Positions 23,858 through 35,382 of a stretch of 64,000 bases of DNA are shown here, piece after piece. Position numbers and translations under genes: made by a program. The notes under the pieces were generated by a model. It was not told the DNA's origin and ran no database searches. It saw only the letters and a list, made by a program, of their open reading frames with translations. This DNA is from Taxawa tesnikishii (nom. ined.) (Eukaryota > Ascomycota > Dothideomycetes > Dothideales): NCBI GenBank assembly GCA_030247885.1, contig JAPDRO010000014.1:434001-498000 (forward strand). The letters are read 5' to 3'. Within the stretch, counting starts at the first letter, position 1, and every line of letters begins with the position of its first letter.

Positions 23858-24726
23858 ATTCTGGGTCAGTATGGCGTTGGTCTGGTGTCCGGAAAGCAGT
23901 CCTCATTATGTTCTCGGAAATTAGCCGATCTGGCTGACTGATTACTCTTTCACCGTAGTGCAACATCTGTGTGGACAGTAAGGAGCGCGATTGCTGGCGT
24001 CTTCATTCCAGGTACCGCTAAGCGATAGGGTCAGGCAGAGCGCACCGCCGAATTTGGAAGTGCTCGTATGAAGCTGAGCGTGAAGATTTCAAAGGGAAAT
24101 GTCACTCACAGCAGCGATCTAGCCGGATGATCGGGGCCGGTGGACTCGCAAATAGTGGAGAAAGGTTGAACCTCCGGTAGGTTATTAATCCACGTGATAC
24201 TGAGAGCACAAATTTCCCACGATTGGCTGTTCAAGAATGAATTCCTATCAGTACCGCATGTGGAGCAATGGGTTGGTCAACGTGAAGAGTTGTAATTCTT
24301 TGAGTGGTGTTCGAAGGAACATCGTGATGAGAGCATGTGAAGAACGGTTAGTTCATTTGATCTTATCAGCTGATCTTTCTTATTGATCAGGAAGGCTCCA
24401 TGCTTACTTCACTTTACGTGGTGGCATAATCCAAGTCGTGAACATCTTCTACAGATTGATCACTGTTCCACCAAGATGATATCTCGGATCTTCATGTTGA
24501 CCAGAACGTGAATCATCAAAACCACACACCTCCGAACTAACGTCAACAATCTGTCGAACCATCAACTTCACCAACATTCGAATCCTCAGTCTTGAAGCAC
24601 TTTGTCTTTCCATCACCCGCCAAGCAGCACCACTCCACATACGTGGTTCAATACTGAGGTATGTTCGTCAAACATTCTCTCTGTCGGACAGTCATCAGAC
24701 CATGGTCTAATTAGGCTTTCCTTCAG
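23858..24726. other. Intergenic, AT-richer, no gene seen
   Basis: About 0.87 kb. It may contain the missing first exon of the minus-strand gene on its left and the promoter of the secreted glycoprotein on its right. A pair of TTGATC/GATCA-type motifs near 24355-24390 (GATCTTATCAGCTGATC) forms a small palindrome. Nothing else stands out. Confidence 0.35.
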
Positions 24727-27700
24727 ATGTTCAAGCCGACTCTGCTCCTGCTCGCAGGAGGTGCCCTGCTAGGCGCGGTCAGCGCTCAGTCTTTATCCAA
24801 CGTTACAGCTCCCCAGCAGAGTAGTTCCGTGTCAGCTTTTGGACCGGTTTCTTCAGCAAGCCCCCAAGAGCTAGTCTCAAGCTCTATCAATACGGCCGCA
24901 GCGGTACATGATTTATCTGCCGACGCAGACGATATACCTCAGGATGACTGACAGAGTTCCAGTCTCAGGATGGCTTTCTTTCGCTCTCTACCATCATCTC
25001 CATCTCAGTTATGTCGATCTGGGTTCCCGTTGGCTCAAGCACCCCTGCGACAGTGTCGACCACAAGCCTCACTCCTATGACTCCAATTGTTTCCCCGTCA
25101 ATGACCGTCTCACCTGGCACCATTCCTTCCACATCATCGGTGATTCTGGTCCCTCCTGCAAACAGCAATTCAGCCTCTCAAACCTCCAGTGTGGTGACCT
25201 CAAGTGTGCCGAGTCTTCCGTTTCCTTCGTCCGCCTCAACTACGTCGATCGAATCAGCCAACTCTACTACTGTATCCGTTCGATCGACCGTCTCATCCGC
25301 CTTGACCACCGTGGCCGGCCCGAATGCGTCTACTTCGCTGACTGTTGTGACCTCCATTCGAAGCAGCTCAGGTTCCTCAAGTGCCCAGATCGTGGTGAGC
25401 CCAGGCTCATCATCTTCGTCTTCCGCTCTGTCAACCGTCTCAACCCAAGCAGCCATCTCTTCGACCGATTTCATACTCTCTTCCAGCAGCCATCCGACCC
25501 TCGAGACCCGAGCGTCAAGCCATTTGTCACAGGGCTTGTCATCTCTTTCCGTATCCTTGCTTGTAGGAAGTACTTCCTCCATTCCATCAAGCCTTTCAAG
25601 ATAGATCAGCACCTCCACTAGTGCCGGATCAATAACCCTAGGATCCACCGCTGCGAACTTGACTGCGATTAGGGAATCTGCCAGTGTGTCACTCAGTACT
25701 GTGGGAAATTCGGCCACCAACGTAACCATCATATCGGTAACCCCGTTTACGACGGCTTCCAATAACGCAACTACATCCAGTCTCACGGTTGCGTTACACT
25801 CAAGTGCACAGCCGCAGTCTACGATGAGATCTCAGCCCACCACATCACCGCAGCCAAGCCCGGGAAGCGGGAATCCAACGATAGCGACATCAACGTCAAC
25901 ATCTGTCCCGTTGTCGTACCCAACATCGTTCGACAGCGCAATGATTGAGTGGATGGAAACGGTGGACCCTGACGACGAGACAAAAATGACCATCACTTCA
26001 CCACCGCCCGACATGTACACGATAAGGACCACAGATACCAACACGAATACAAAGGCTAGGTACACAGAAAATACTTGGATAACGACAAAAGATAGGGAAG
26101 GCCATAGTACTGTGGTTCCAGTCATAGTGCATTGCCCCAAGAGCAACCCGTTTTGTGGGGTCTACATCTGGATCTACCATTTTCCCACAATCCTCCACGG
26201 AACATTCAAGTTTCCACAGTTTCCTGGTCTAAACCCATTCCATTTCCGTTGCATCAAATTCCTGTTCATCAAGATTAATTGTCCGAAGGATCCGAAACCA
26301 ATCTGGGACGAGAAGCCTCCGGATGACGAGACCACCTCATCGAGTAGCATCACGATTGGCGATTTCCAAAAGCCCACGCCTGAGTCGGGACCCAGATTGG
26401 GGCCGACTGAAAGCATTCTCAGCCCTTCCTCTTCTTGCTCGATCCGCACCGCTACATGCTTGTACGTAACGTGCACAAGTACGAGAAACGCAACGATATC
26501 ATCTTGCTCTACGACGCAGACAAGCTTGATCTCCGGCTGTGGTGTTACCGGGGGACAACGACAGCCATTTCCTCCTGCGGTCCTGATCGGACAGCAACAA
26601 GGGCGGTGATTGCTTGTTCATTCAGCTCCTGCAGGACAAGCACGACCGCCTTTTCGGGCTGCTCCGGAGGGACGACAAGCACTCAGGCTGCACCGGCATG
26701 CGCAGCAACCGTGGATTTCGGCCCTGACGACGATGATGACCAGCCCCTAGAAGGCGGGCCGTATTGCCCTTGGGATATCACCGTCAGTCCGGATGATGTT
26801 GACGGAGAGGAAGGACCACGTCCAAACCGAACGTACGTGTATGTTAACTTATGAAAAATTTTGATTGTCCTCATCGCTGAGTCGAACTGGTTGGGCTCGC
26901 TGCTATCGCATGGCAACACCAACCTTTCCTTATCTGCATACACATGGTTTATGCGGATCTGAACGGCATTGTACCTAGCCCTTGTGTTTTGCGACGTCAT
27001 GCAGACATGAGGAACCCAGCACTTAGGTTTCTCGATGACTGCGTAGTATCGCTGCTGCCATGCGATAGCAGCAACCAGCCAGTCCAATTGCTGAACATCC
27101 TTCACAAGACAGACAGCTCATACTGACATGCTATAGTACCATGTTCGCAATTACAAATTCCGACAATGTGGCTGGGGTTCTCAGTAGTGCTCTAGCCACA
27201 TTTCCGCCTTCCATCTTATCCGAGCTGAGCACCATGCATTCTACCGACCAAATGGGTAAGAGTCTGGTAGCCACTACATCCACTGGATCCACTGCAACCT
27301 GTTATATGTCGTTCGACCTATCTGCCCACACTTGGATGGTATGCGTCGGTGCTCACTTAACTACGTCGTATCCTGTACCTGGCCCGACCTCGTCTGCGCC
27401 GCCTCCGAGCACTTTCCACTCTTTCAATTTCGGCCTGCTGTTCTCAGCTATTTCAAACTCAGGTCTCCTTCCGACATCCACAGTTACAACGCCTGGAGTG
27501 GTTCCGCCCGGACAAGCACCTACCGACGTACTGGTTTCACTTTCAGCCCCGGCTCCTGCGCCCTCTCTTACGAAGGCGGTACCGTTCGGGAAATATCATT
27601 TGCACCTGCTTGAGGAGGCTGTTTTTCCTTTGGTCGATCAGCTCCCTCGTGGACAGGCTCAGCAACCTGCCCTGGTCAAACTTTGGTACAACATCACATA

Positions 27701-28173
27701 CGGGGGACGACAATTTGTTTGCCATACAACAAGATCCCGCTGGACTAGCCCCTATGATGATCGACTGGGGCTTTGCGTTCGATATCTCTTCGGATTCTAC
27801 GGGCCTGCCGTACCCGATAAACCTCAGCATAGACGCACCCGATGCCAAACACTACCAGATATGGCAACAAGCGACCGTGACACTTCGGGTGTACGACATT
27901 GTCTGGAAAACAGGAGTCAAGGATGACATGGACTGCAGCAAACTACCCTGTGCTGTGAACAATGGCAAGAACTATGGCTGGGATGGGTACAGCTTTGGAA
28001 CATCTGTAAGCTCACGCATTTGCCGGCGTAAACGCTGGACTCGATGCTGACTGTTGTTCGACAGAGACGCCAACTTGACTTCTATTGGCAGTGTTGATTG
28101 GCATGAGATCATTAGGAACACTAATCGTGCCCCCGAGCTTCGACGGTTAAATCTCAAATTGCGAAACGAGTAA
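24727..28173 (+). CDS. Large Ser/Thr-rich secreted glycoprotein
   Basis: Begins with a signal peptide (MFKPTLLLLAGGALLGAVSA). About 350 residues of Ser/Thr/Val-rich sequence follow, expected to be heavily O-glycosylated. Next comes an aromatic/Cys module (NPFCGVYIWIYHFPTILHG, IKINCPKDPKP), a Cys-Thr module (SIRTATCLYVTCTSTRN), an acidic stretch (DFGPDDDDDQ), and a C-terminal folded part (NLFAIQQDPAGLAPMMIDWG; YGWDGYSFGTS). An intron at 26833-27136 joins in phase (PNRT then TMFAITN). Another probably begins at about 27993. Frames change several times by one base (near 24946, 26470, 27600 and 27704), and one in-frame TAG lies at about 25617. Most changes fit the window-wide base losses. Whether this is one gene or two is not settled. 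Confidence 0.55.
26900..27071. repeat. Intronic inverted repeat (hairpin)
   Basis: A perfect 16-bp inverted repeat, CTGCTATCGCATGGCA at 26900-26915 and its complement at 27056-27071, with imperfect pairing extending about 25 bp outward on both sides. It sits inside the 304-nt intron of the secreted glycoprotein gene. It could be a fold-back MITE remnant or a stable RNA hairpin. No target-site duplication could be fixed. Confidence 0.55.
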
Positions 28174-29927
28174 CCGGCTTGCGGCAACGTCCGTCGGGCT
28201 CCAGACGGTAAAGAAGGTAGCACAGTATCACAAGCTCACTGTGGGATATTCGGGAGTGCAGCAGAATGCCGTTCTTGGCGCGGGAGCATCGTTGATTCCA
28301 TTATCCGACATGAGTTCATCCAGAGCGGAAAGGAAGGGGTCGGCCTGCAGCATGGTTGCTCGTTTATTGATTGTTTTTCATTGCTTGTCAATTGCGGCTC
28401 GTGAGGAAAGTAAAATCACAAACCCAGTTCCTGGTTGTATATGTGATTGCACTGAAGATTAAACGCCAACTCATGAAGCCCACATATTCATCTATTCCAT
28501 GCATTCCATTGTCTTTCAACCCTTTCCTGCTGTTGCTCTCCTCTTGCCGTTTTTCGATCCTTATCTACGCCGACTATCGTCACGACAGTGACGCTAGTTG
28601 GGTCTATCACCCTCGCCATGGGGGCTCCTGCTGAAGCTTCTAGGACGCACGTTTCTAAAGCCGTCACTTCAGCGGCGGGTGCGTGAGGGTTGACCTGAAC
28701 CCCACCGACTATTGTGTTGCTACCCTCAACTAGACAACGTCACATTGGAACCATATCCGGTAAAATGGCAAAAGCTGTTCGTTGTTGCATGTTCTAGGAC
28801 GTGGGAGTCATCATCTAGTACCCGTGAAGCTGTCCGAAGCGAGTTTGGATAGTCCTCAAACATTGACGATCTATTGTTGTAAAAACATGACCTCAAGGGT
28901 ATACGACGGGTTATATCGATAGCCAAAGAAGTATGTTCGAATCTGATACGCTCTGGGAACGATGAAGATGAGGTTCAATCCGCCCGACGGTGTTGATCAC
29001 CGGCCAGCTGATGACTAAGCTTCCAGAGGATTGTATCAAGGACACCTCATAGGTATCTGCACACTAGTCACTCAGTATTCAACACCTTCTGAGACCCACT
29101 CTATACCACCCTATAACGGCTCGGCTATGCAGGAAAACACAAGGCCGGGCCGTGCGGGCTACCTTGAGGTTAGTACCTTTCGAGAACAACCGTCTCACGC
29201 CTCCGTCTTTGCTCTTCTTCCAGTAACTTTAGTGACTGTCTTCTTCACAACTATCCATCCCTTACCAGTGTCTGTAAATCACGGAAAAGACAAGGAGGCA
29301 CCGTGTCTGACAGTGCCTAGACGACAGTATCCATGATCGATAGGCTATTGTCTGGCAACGGCCTATCACTTACTCCGCCTCCACCTCCACCTTGAAGGCC
29401 TACAGTGGTTTTACTTGGATGCATAATCCGCAGGTTCATAATTTCTCTTTTGAATCTTGTTCTCACAACCCGATGGACAGGGAAGGCTGCCGGTAACGAT
29501 TTGCATGGGATTGCAGCGGTTGAAGGTCAGCTCAAGCGGAACCCGGCGATGCATTTTTCCAACAGCCAATGGCTTCGAACAGGTAACGCATGTCGTTCTG
29601 CAATGGTGTTCACTCTCATGTTCCATGCACAAAAAGTATAATGTCAGCCGCACGTGTTCAATCCAGGCCAATGGCATGCCAAGGACGACATTCTTTCCTG
29701 CAGGGACCGCGGCAGTGACTATACACCTCCAGAACCACGTGCAACTTCTGCAAACACTGATTCAGCAACAGCACGGGTACATTCTTCTTTCGTGCTCACA
29801 CAATGCGGTTGATGCGTCACGTCGCATGGGGGCAAAATGTCAGAGGGCGGTATAACAAGTAACACAGCCGTGGAGATAAACTCAGTCTCCTTTTGCAGGT
29901 GTCTGCATTCACTCAGCGCCAGATACA
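28174..29927. other. Intergenic, 1.75 kb without a recognised gene
   Basis: Short open frames only. Part of the left side may be 3' sequence or a last exon of the preceding glycoprotein gene, whose C-terminus is unresolved. No repeat or element stands out. Confidence 0.35.
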
Positions 29928-31703
29928 ATGTTCATCAATTACGGCACCATTCTGCAGTTTCTTGCGCTATCAGCTCTCGGTCTAGCTGCTAGCGATGACC
30001 TGACACCAATGCAAATTCGCCTGGCGTACGCCTCAGACGATGGTATGGTCATCAGTTGGAACACCTACTCTCAACTTTTATCCCCAACCGTCAAGTATGG
30101 TATCACTCCAAAGCATCTGGATCGAACAGCAACATCCAACGTGTCCGTCACTTACCAGACATCCAAGACATGGAACAACCACGTCAAGATCACCGGACTA
30201 CGCCCAGATACCCGGTATTTCTACCAACCAGAGAACAGCAATGCAAGCACGCCATACTCGTTCAAGACAAGCCGCCCTGCTGGTGGTTCGACGCCTTTTG
30301 TTGTGGCGGTTGTTGTCGACTTGGGTACTATGGGCAACGACGGCCTGACCACGCACGTCGGAAAAGGTGCCGCCAATCCGCTGGAGCCGGGAGAGAACAA
30401 CACTATCCAATCCCTGGAGAACTCGCTGTCCGAGTATGACTTTCTCTGGCATGGTATGAGATTCAGCAAGAACCCAGTGTACCGTTGATTTCTGCTGACC
30501 TGCCCAAGCTGGCGATATTGCTTATGCCGATTATTGGCTCAAGGAGGAGATACAAGGCTTCCTTCCCAACACAACTATTGCCGAGGGAGCCGAAGTCTAT
30601 GAACGCATCCTCAACGATTTCTATGTAGGTCTCCGTGGTCTGCTATGTGGGACCGCGGGCTAATTGTTCGCTCAGAATCAAATGGAGCCCATCACCAGCG
30701 TAAAGCCATACATGGTTGGTCCCGGCAATCATGAAGGTATGATAGCAATCTGACCTTTGATACATCATGCATGGTCTTTGCTGACGCAATCTAGCTAATT
30801 GCGACAACGGAGGCACAACTGACAAGACGCACAACATCAGCTACGATGTCAGCATATGCATGCCGGGTCAGACCAATTTTACCGGCTATCGCAATCACTT
30901 CCGCATGCCAAGCGCGGAGTCCAATGGGACGGGCAACTTCTGGTATAGGTAAGCACAAAGTGCCCGGTATGATCCAAGGCTGGCGCTGATGCAGTCACAT
31001 CAGTTTCGACCACGGAATGGCCCACTTCATCCAGCTGGACACTGAAACAGACCTTGGCCACGGCTTCATCAGCCCCGACGAGCCCGGCGGATCTGAAAAT
31101 GAAGACAGCGGTCCCTTCGGCAGCTACTTGAACGCGCAAACCGACTGGCTAGCTGCAGACCTGGCTGCCGTAGATCGGTCCAAGACGCCCTGGGTCATCG
31201 TGGCCGGCCACCGACCGTGGTACATCTCCTACGCCAACAAATCATCAGCCATTTGCACGGAGTGCAAAGACGTCTTCGAGCCACTCTTTCTTGACTACAG
31301 CGTTGACCTCGTTCTCAGCGGACACGTACATGCCTATCAGCGCAACGCGCCCATGTATGATCATCAGGTCGACCCGGCAGAACTCGACAACCCACGTTTC
31401 CCCTGGTACATTACCAATGGGGCTGCGGGCCATTATGACGGACTCGATACACTGACCAGACCGTTCAACAACTATAGCCGTTACGCAGAGGACAGCGTGT
31501 ATGGATGGTCGAGGCTGACGTTCCATAACTGTTCGCACTTGACGCAGGACTTTGTGGCAAGTGGAAATGGTTCCGTGCTGGATAGTGCAACGCTGTTCAA
31601 GAACCGGACATGTGGTGGCGGTGGGGCTGGCTCGAGACCATGGCACTCACGGCCGGCTTACTCTCATCTGCCGCACCCCACCCTATCTTCTTGGAGGGCG
31701 TGA
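29928..31703 (+). CDS. Secreted purple acid phosphatase
   Basis: Metallophosphatase that releases phosphate from organic esters outside the cell. Exons are 29928-30453, 30509-30624, 30676-30736, 30795-30948 and 31004-31703, all with GT-AG sites in phase. A signal peptide comes first (YGTILQFLALSALGLAAS), then a fibronectin-like N-terminal domain (MQIRLAYASDDGMVISWNT). The catalytic metal ligands follow in order: VVDLGTMG, GDIAYADYW, GPGNHE, AGHRPWY and SGHVHAYQR. Many N-glycosylation sequons are present. The last residues (HPTLSSWRA) look less conserved and may reflect a small frame error. Fungal enzymes of this kind are commonly induced by phosphate starvation; no PHO-type site was identified here. 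Confidence 0.94.
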
Positions 31704-31916
31704 ACTATGCAATGAAAAGAGAAGGCGCGTCTCTGATGGGCATGTTCGGGGAAGATATACTGAAGGGTCCGTGATGCAAACGTATGTAGTATTGGCTTTC
31801 TCAAAGAACAGAAAGAGCAAAGTCCCGCTTCGTCTCCAAACAACATTCATCACCCGTCCCACTCTCCCTCACCGCTGACCATGATCATCACCATCATAAC
31901 CACTCCCGTGCACCGC

Positions 31917-33502
31917 TCAAAAAGAAGCATAAGTTGAGCCAATGTCACCGAACTTGATGTTCGAGAACGTGACGCTGGCGCCTGGAGTATCCTTCTCAAT
32001 CGTCGCCGCCACGCCGGAGTCAGCAGCGCAAATACCCCTGACAACGCCCGGGCTCGAGGTGCTCGCAGTAGCAGGGTACGGAGCATCCAGCCAGCGCATT
32101 TTGGCAGCATAGTCATCCCCGGAGGGCCACGTTAGCTAGAAGACCCCGCCGCTGAAAGGCAAAAGGGGCGCGAAGACTTACCAGATGCTCATAACGAGCA
32201 CCATACCGCGCTCGAACGCGTCACCCATGGTGCTCAAGCCGCCCTTTGTCTCGAAGTCGTCGGTGTCGCCGAACGCCGTCTTCTGCGCCCTGCAGAAGGG
32301 GTCGGAGACGCTGTTTCCGCTCACGCCCGCAATATCCGATACCGAGTTCTGAACCACAGTTCCGTCCTGGATGTACAGTCTCTTGATCTGGCTCAGCGCG
32401 CCCGTAGCCGTGCCGTCGGCAGTGACGAACTGTGTGACGACGGTGAACTTGGATTCGGTGGAGACGAGGCCCGAGGGCCCGTAGAAGAACGTGTTGCCCA
32501 TACGGTACGGATTGAAGTCGCAGCTGTCCTTGTCGCAGATGGCGGATGTAACGGTCAAAGCCTGAACCGCAGGTTTCGGTCGAGTTGCAGCGCGCTTGGC
32601 CAGTCGAGGAACAGGGATGTGGTGTGAAGGCCGCCGAGATGCTGTTGGCTTCCCAGACGTCCATTTCGGTGCAGCACGACCCGTAGGAACTGGTGCCGAA
32701 ATTGGGGTCGCCCGTTGAAGGAGTCCAGTCGTTGAGGTTGGCCTCGCCATTGATGGACTTGGTGTCCTGAGGGCACTAGGCATCACAGTAGCCTGTGCCG
32801 TATTTGGCTCCGGCTTTGTTGGATGGGTACTCGCTCATTCCACCATCGGCATCCATCTCGACAAAGTACGAGGCGCCGTTGAGTCCACATGGCAGGTTAG
32901 AGACATCGACGTCAAAAGAGAACTGCTGGTTTGTGAGCTTGAACAGCTGGTACTCCGAATCGGCGCTGCCCATGGAGTAGACACGAGAGCCCGCATTAGT
33001 AGAGTAAGCTCCCCGCGTGACGAGTGTGAGCGTGAGCGAGTCATCTGCTGCTTTTATGCCATAGGTGCCGGTGTAATCGGCTCCGTCAAGGGCGCAGTTG
33101 GAAGCGCATGTGGCTCCATCAGGGCAGAGGGTCGAATCCCAGGTGTTTCCGGTGTAGCAGTTTGTGGAGCAGGGTTGGCAATGCACGGATATTTATACAT
33201 TATAAAGAAGTGAACAACAACTGAATACACTAAATATACCGAATATTCAGTTGTTATTCAGTGCTTTATAATGATGAATATTCAGTCATTGCCAACCCTG
33301 TTGTGGAGCCGCTGGTAGAGTGCAGCCAGCGCCAATTGCTGTCAAGCACGATCGAGGTGTCCTGAGTGGTGCAGCCGGTGGTGTTGCATGACTGGGTGCT
33401 GAGCTTGGGGTGCGACTCTGCGGTTGAAGAGCCGACTTGCTGGCCGTAGGCTCCAGCGAAGAGCGACAGAGTTGCCAAAGCAGAGGCGACGGATTGATGC
33501 AT
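31917..33502 (-). pseudogene. GH7 cellulase (cellobiohydrolase-type), disrupted
   Basis: Secreted glycoside hydrolase family 7, acting on cellulose from the chain ends if a cellobiohydrolase. It has a signal peptide (SVASALATLSLFAGAYG), the mature start SHPKLSTQSCNTTGCT, WRWLHSTSGST, the catalytic block [12 protein letters not shown] (nucleophile and acid/base Glu), [10 protein letters not shown] and the C-terminal [13 protein letters not shown]. No CBM1 follows. A 131-bp MITE with an 8-bp duplication splits the codons right after the conserved GST (33162-33308). It adds 139 bp, which shifts the frame and brings stops. A separate in-frame TAG at 32776-32778 replaces an expected Gln codon (CDA-stop-CPQ). 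One frame change lies near 32555-32575. An intron near 32100-32180 has a donor GTAAGTC but an unclear acceptor. The MITE makes this a true broken gene unless the insertion is polymorphic. Confidence 0.88.
33170..33300. mobile_element. hAT-type fold-back MITE, 131 bp
   Basis: Non-autonomous DNA transposon. Both ends carry the perfect 14-bp terminal inverted repeat CAGGGTTGGCAATG. The element is flanked by an exact 8-bp direct repeat, TTGTGGAG, at 33162-33169 and 33301-33308. Eight-bp duplications and CAGGG-type ends are typical of the hAT superfamily. The two halves pair along most of their length (both contain ATTATAAAG and CAACTGAATA), so it is a near palindrome. It is AT-rich, unlike the gene around it. 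There is no transposase inside; an autonomous partner would have to be elsewhere. The perfect duplication and ends suggest a recent insertion. Confidence 0.93.
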
Positions 33503-33532
33503 GTTGGAGGTGCTGAAAGAAGAGTGATCGAG

Positions 33533-34515
33533 TCAACCGATAGCAATGAATGAGTGTCTTGAAAGGAAGAAGAACAGTGCAATCGGGTCAACCGAAAAAG
33601 AATGTAAGAAATAAGGAACGAATGGTATGAGGATGACCGGTGACATTGAGTGGATGAGCAACGCCTCATATACGTAACAGCAAGGGCTGCGTATCGCACA
33701 CTCGTAGTGTTTCGAAGCGACCATCAATATGGAAAATAGAAATATCGTATTGAACTCCTTTCCGAACAGGCCATTGAGCTCCGCACGAGACTTGACGAAG
33801 CTTATGCTGCTCTTGTCCATGTCTGGTTCGATGCGACCAGCAGCGCGGTGGGTGAAGTAGGCGTGGACAAGGTGATTAACGATGGAGTTATCGAACGAGA
33901 TCGAGCCGTAAAATGCGTTCATGTCTCCGCCATTGATGGGACTGGCGTCAATGAGCTGGCAGATCTTGGCACGCAGAGCGAATGGCGTTGGCTGGATGTT
34001 GATGGTGTGTGCAGCTGCGAGGAGATCCGTGTGAGTCAAGAGTCCGCTGCCCTCGGGGGCATCCGGTTGGTGAGAGGGTATGTCTTGTCGTTCTCACGGT
34101 TGGCCATCATCCAGTCGGTGATGGTGGTGTAGGCCTCATCGGCTGGGATGTCAACATCCTCAAGGTTGAGGAAGACCTTCTCCTTCACCAGAAAGCCAGA
34201 TGGGACATCGACAGTCTTAGTGCGCGAGTCCTTGGTCGCGTCAAGGTGGTCTCGGTCAAGCTTCGAGAAGCGGAAGGCAACATCGCCGGGAATGGTCGCG
34301 CCCACAACGTGCTCCTGACCTTCACTGTTGATGTACGCGTTGCTGACGGCGACTTTGGCAAGAGCAATAGGGCGCGACAGGTTGGTGTTGGCTGACGTCT
34401 TCTTCTGGTTGAAGTTTTGACCTATCTTCCTGATTTGTTCCATCTTGGTGATTGTTTGAAGGATCGTCTGAGATGATTCGGGGATGGGTTGTTGGAGAGT
34501 GAACTGGGTTGTCAA
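33533..34515 (-). CDS. Hypothetical protein, paralogue A of tandem pair
   Basis: Starts MTTQFTLQQPIPESSQTIL. The frame changes by one base in the C run near 34053-34056 (RMPP then EGSGLLTHTDLLAAAH), after which it stays open. The middle and C-terminal part (INIQPTPFALRAKICQLI, VNHLVHAYFTHRAAGRI) lines up with the neighbouring protein at 35383-36430 over about 65 residues with little gapping. Layout (beta-rich N-terminus, helical C-terminus) recalls fungal BTB-like proteins, but no BTB signature is clear. The last 50 residues are hydrophobic and probably lie past the true stop in a shifted frame. Its start is about 1 kb from the GH7 start on the same strand. Confidence 0.55.
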
Positions 34516-35382
34516 ACGGACTTTCGATGCGCGTGTGTGCGAAACAGTCCAGGGTTACAGCTGGGCAGCAGAAGCCTTAAGTAGCGTGATAATCTGGCAA
34601 CCACTCATGTGTGTCTTAAGCTGTGTTTTCGTTCACGGCGTGACATGACCGTTCTTAGCGGATGGTGAAAGCTGTAGCGTGAAGTTATAGAACGATGCCA
34701 TTGTTAATGGCTGATATACTTTGCGTGAAAGATTGTCACGAACTCATTTGTCCTTGGCAGGTAAACAAGAGCATGTCCACGCTTTGTTTTTTCGAGGAAG
34801 GCGAGATTGTTGGGCTGACTATGGTCGCTAGTGTTCTTGGTGGTGGGCTTAGGACGAGTAGATCGTTTTGAATTGGCCGGATTTCAGTGGTAGAAGGTCG
34901 ACAGGGGTCCAAATTGCGCCCAAAAGTTGCCGACAGCACGCTGCTGGCGAGGATGATTGTTTCCAATGTATGTGCTCTTCTCAGCTATTTCGATGATGAG
35001 TCGGTAGATACCCTTCCGTAGTGGCATCAAGCTGCTATCCGCTGCCATGCGAGAAGCGACAATTCAGAGCGATCGAGCCATCACTAGGGTCGCGTACGCG
35101 GCGCGGACGTATAGTTATATACACCGCGGCAAGGTTAGACAACAACGGGAGCTTACAAGTTGTAAACAAGGAAAAGGATATCATCTATCGTTACCACGTT
35201 ACCTGCGTATACCACTCGCCGTCAAACCTCCGAATGCGAACACTCCGCAAAGCTGACACAACCTCCGTCATCCCCAGGTCGCTGATCGCTGCTAAGCATT
35301 GCAACACCGCAACTCATAATCCTAGCTGTCCGGCATTTCCATGGCCGCAAGGTCGTCCTCAGTCAAGTACCCTTCATCGATC
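34516..35382. other. Intergenic between the two paralogues
   Basis: About 0.87 kb with no gene seen. It should hold the promoter of paralogue A and the 3' end of paralogue B, both on the minus strand. Confidence 0.4.

Noticed and set aside
33170-33300. The 131-bp insertion as an intron of the GH7 gene
   Set aside because: No usable GT donor and AG acceptor at its edges; exact terminal inverted repeats and an 8-bp duplication show transposition instead.
29928-33502. A co-regulated secreted-enzyme cluster (phosphatase and GH7)
   Set aside because: The genes are convergent, functionally unrelated and one is broken; adjacency alone is not evidence.
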